Shown here: in pieces, positions 63,844 to 64,000 of the stretch
Layout: each line of letters begins with the position of its first letter
How positions within the stretch are numbered: the first letter of the stretch is position 1
DNA from: Streptomyces sp. QL37
GTDB lineage: Bacteria; Actinomycetota; Actinomycetes; Streptomycetales; Streptomycetaceae
DNA: 64,000 bases
Assembly (NCBI RefSeq): GCF_002941025.1
Contig: NZ_PTJS01000001.1
Coordinates: forward strand, 5,523,472 to 5,587,471
Direction of reading: 5' to 3'
The notes under the pieces: generated by a model
What the model was told of the DNA's origin: nothing
The model's database searches: none
Seen by the model: only the letters and a program-made list of their open reading frames with translations
Translations under genes and position numbers: made by a program

Positions 63844-64000
63844 ATGACTACAGACGGCACCTCGTCCGCACCCCCTGCCGGCCTGCGGGAATCGAAGAAG
63901 CAAGAGACCCGGCAGCTCATCTCCGACGTCGCCACCGGCTTGTTCCTCACCCAGGGCTTCGAGCGGACCACCATCGCCGAGATCGCCGCCGCCGCACGGG
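63844..64000 (+). CDS. TetR-family regulator (3' end outside window)
   Basis: The 52 residues visible include a typical TetR N-terminus (TRQLISDVATGLFLTQGFERTTIAEIAAAARG). TAAGAT six bases before the ATG, without a ribosome site, indicates a leaderless message. It diverges from the small ORF and VOC gene, which it may regulate. Confidence 0.85.
   Translation, partial: MTTDGTSSAPPAGLRESKKQETRQLISDVATGLFLTQGFERTTIAEIAAAAR

Overview
The window is a piece of a Streptomyces chromosome. Base composition is very GC-rich with strong GC bias at third codon positions, GTG starts are common, and the gene set is typical of the genus: SigR-RsrA, the B12-controlled nrdAB-nrdS locus, DasR-DasABCD, WblE, a SigH-type sigma/anti-sigma pair and snapalysin with its LysR activator. 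The order from hisN to the hmp region follows the arrangement known from the core of S. coelicolor and relatives, so most of the window is conserved chromosome rather than an island.

Regions. 1-5.1 kb: the end of a UPF0182 membrane protein and a Sel1-repeat protein flanked by two identical initiator tRNA genes, each with its own terminator. 5.1-7.8 kb: a peroxide-response pair, catR and katA, diverging around a palindrome set between the katA -35 and -10 boxes, then a CBS-domain protein. 7.9-14.6 kb: hisN, a TetR regulator with an SMR (SugE/Gdx) exporter, aroA-rsgA, a membrane metallopeptidase, an SRAP (abasic-site) protein and a small hydrolase. 14.6-15.9 kb: sigR-rsrA with an intact SigR autoregulatory promoter. 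16-21.4 kb: two membrane HD-domain proteins (HD-GYP and a degenerate copy), a TPR protein, peptide deformylase and a secreted peptidoglycan carboxypeptidase. 21.4-28.5 kb: a secreted GH20 hexosaminidase, then nrdS, nrdB and nrdA behind a cobalamin riboswitch and probable NrdR boxes.

29-38 kb: a monocarboxylate-type symporter with its DUF3311 partner, then the N-acetylglucosamine/chitobiose block: dasR, dasABC, dasD and nagB, with dre operators before dasA and nagB. Together these genes sense, import, cleave and deaminate chitin-derived sugars. 38-47.6 kb: a PdtaS-like kinase, wblE, a diacylglycerol kinase, a SigH-like sigma/anti-sigma operon, a UBP-type zinc finger beside a Na+/H+ antiporter, a PLP enzyme and an amidase. 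47.7-51 kb: flavohaemoglobin and NsrR with matching 10-5-10 operators (nitric-oxide detoxification) and an FAD-linked oxidase.

52.3-54.9 kb holds the most distinctive system: a family 2B encapsulin shell protein (EshA/MMPI type, with an inserted cyclic-nucleotide-binding-like domain) followed by an all-trans polyprenyl diphosphate synthase, a candidate nanocompartment for isoprenoid synthesis. 55-60.6 kb: an acetyltransferase, a DUF6304-like protein, snapalysin with its LysR activator, and a three-gene epimerase/DUF952/NmrA set. 60.6-63.0 kb is a graveyard of broken genes (NUDIX, TPR, phosphotransferase, HAD, DUF1330, Tn3-type transposase). The window closes with a VOC protein, a 15-G homopolymer and the start of a TetR gene.

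Gene names and family calls rest on motifs and remembered family sequences; no database search was run.
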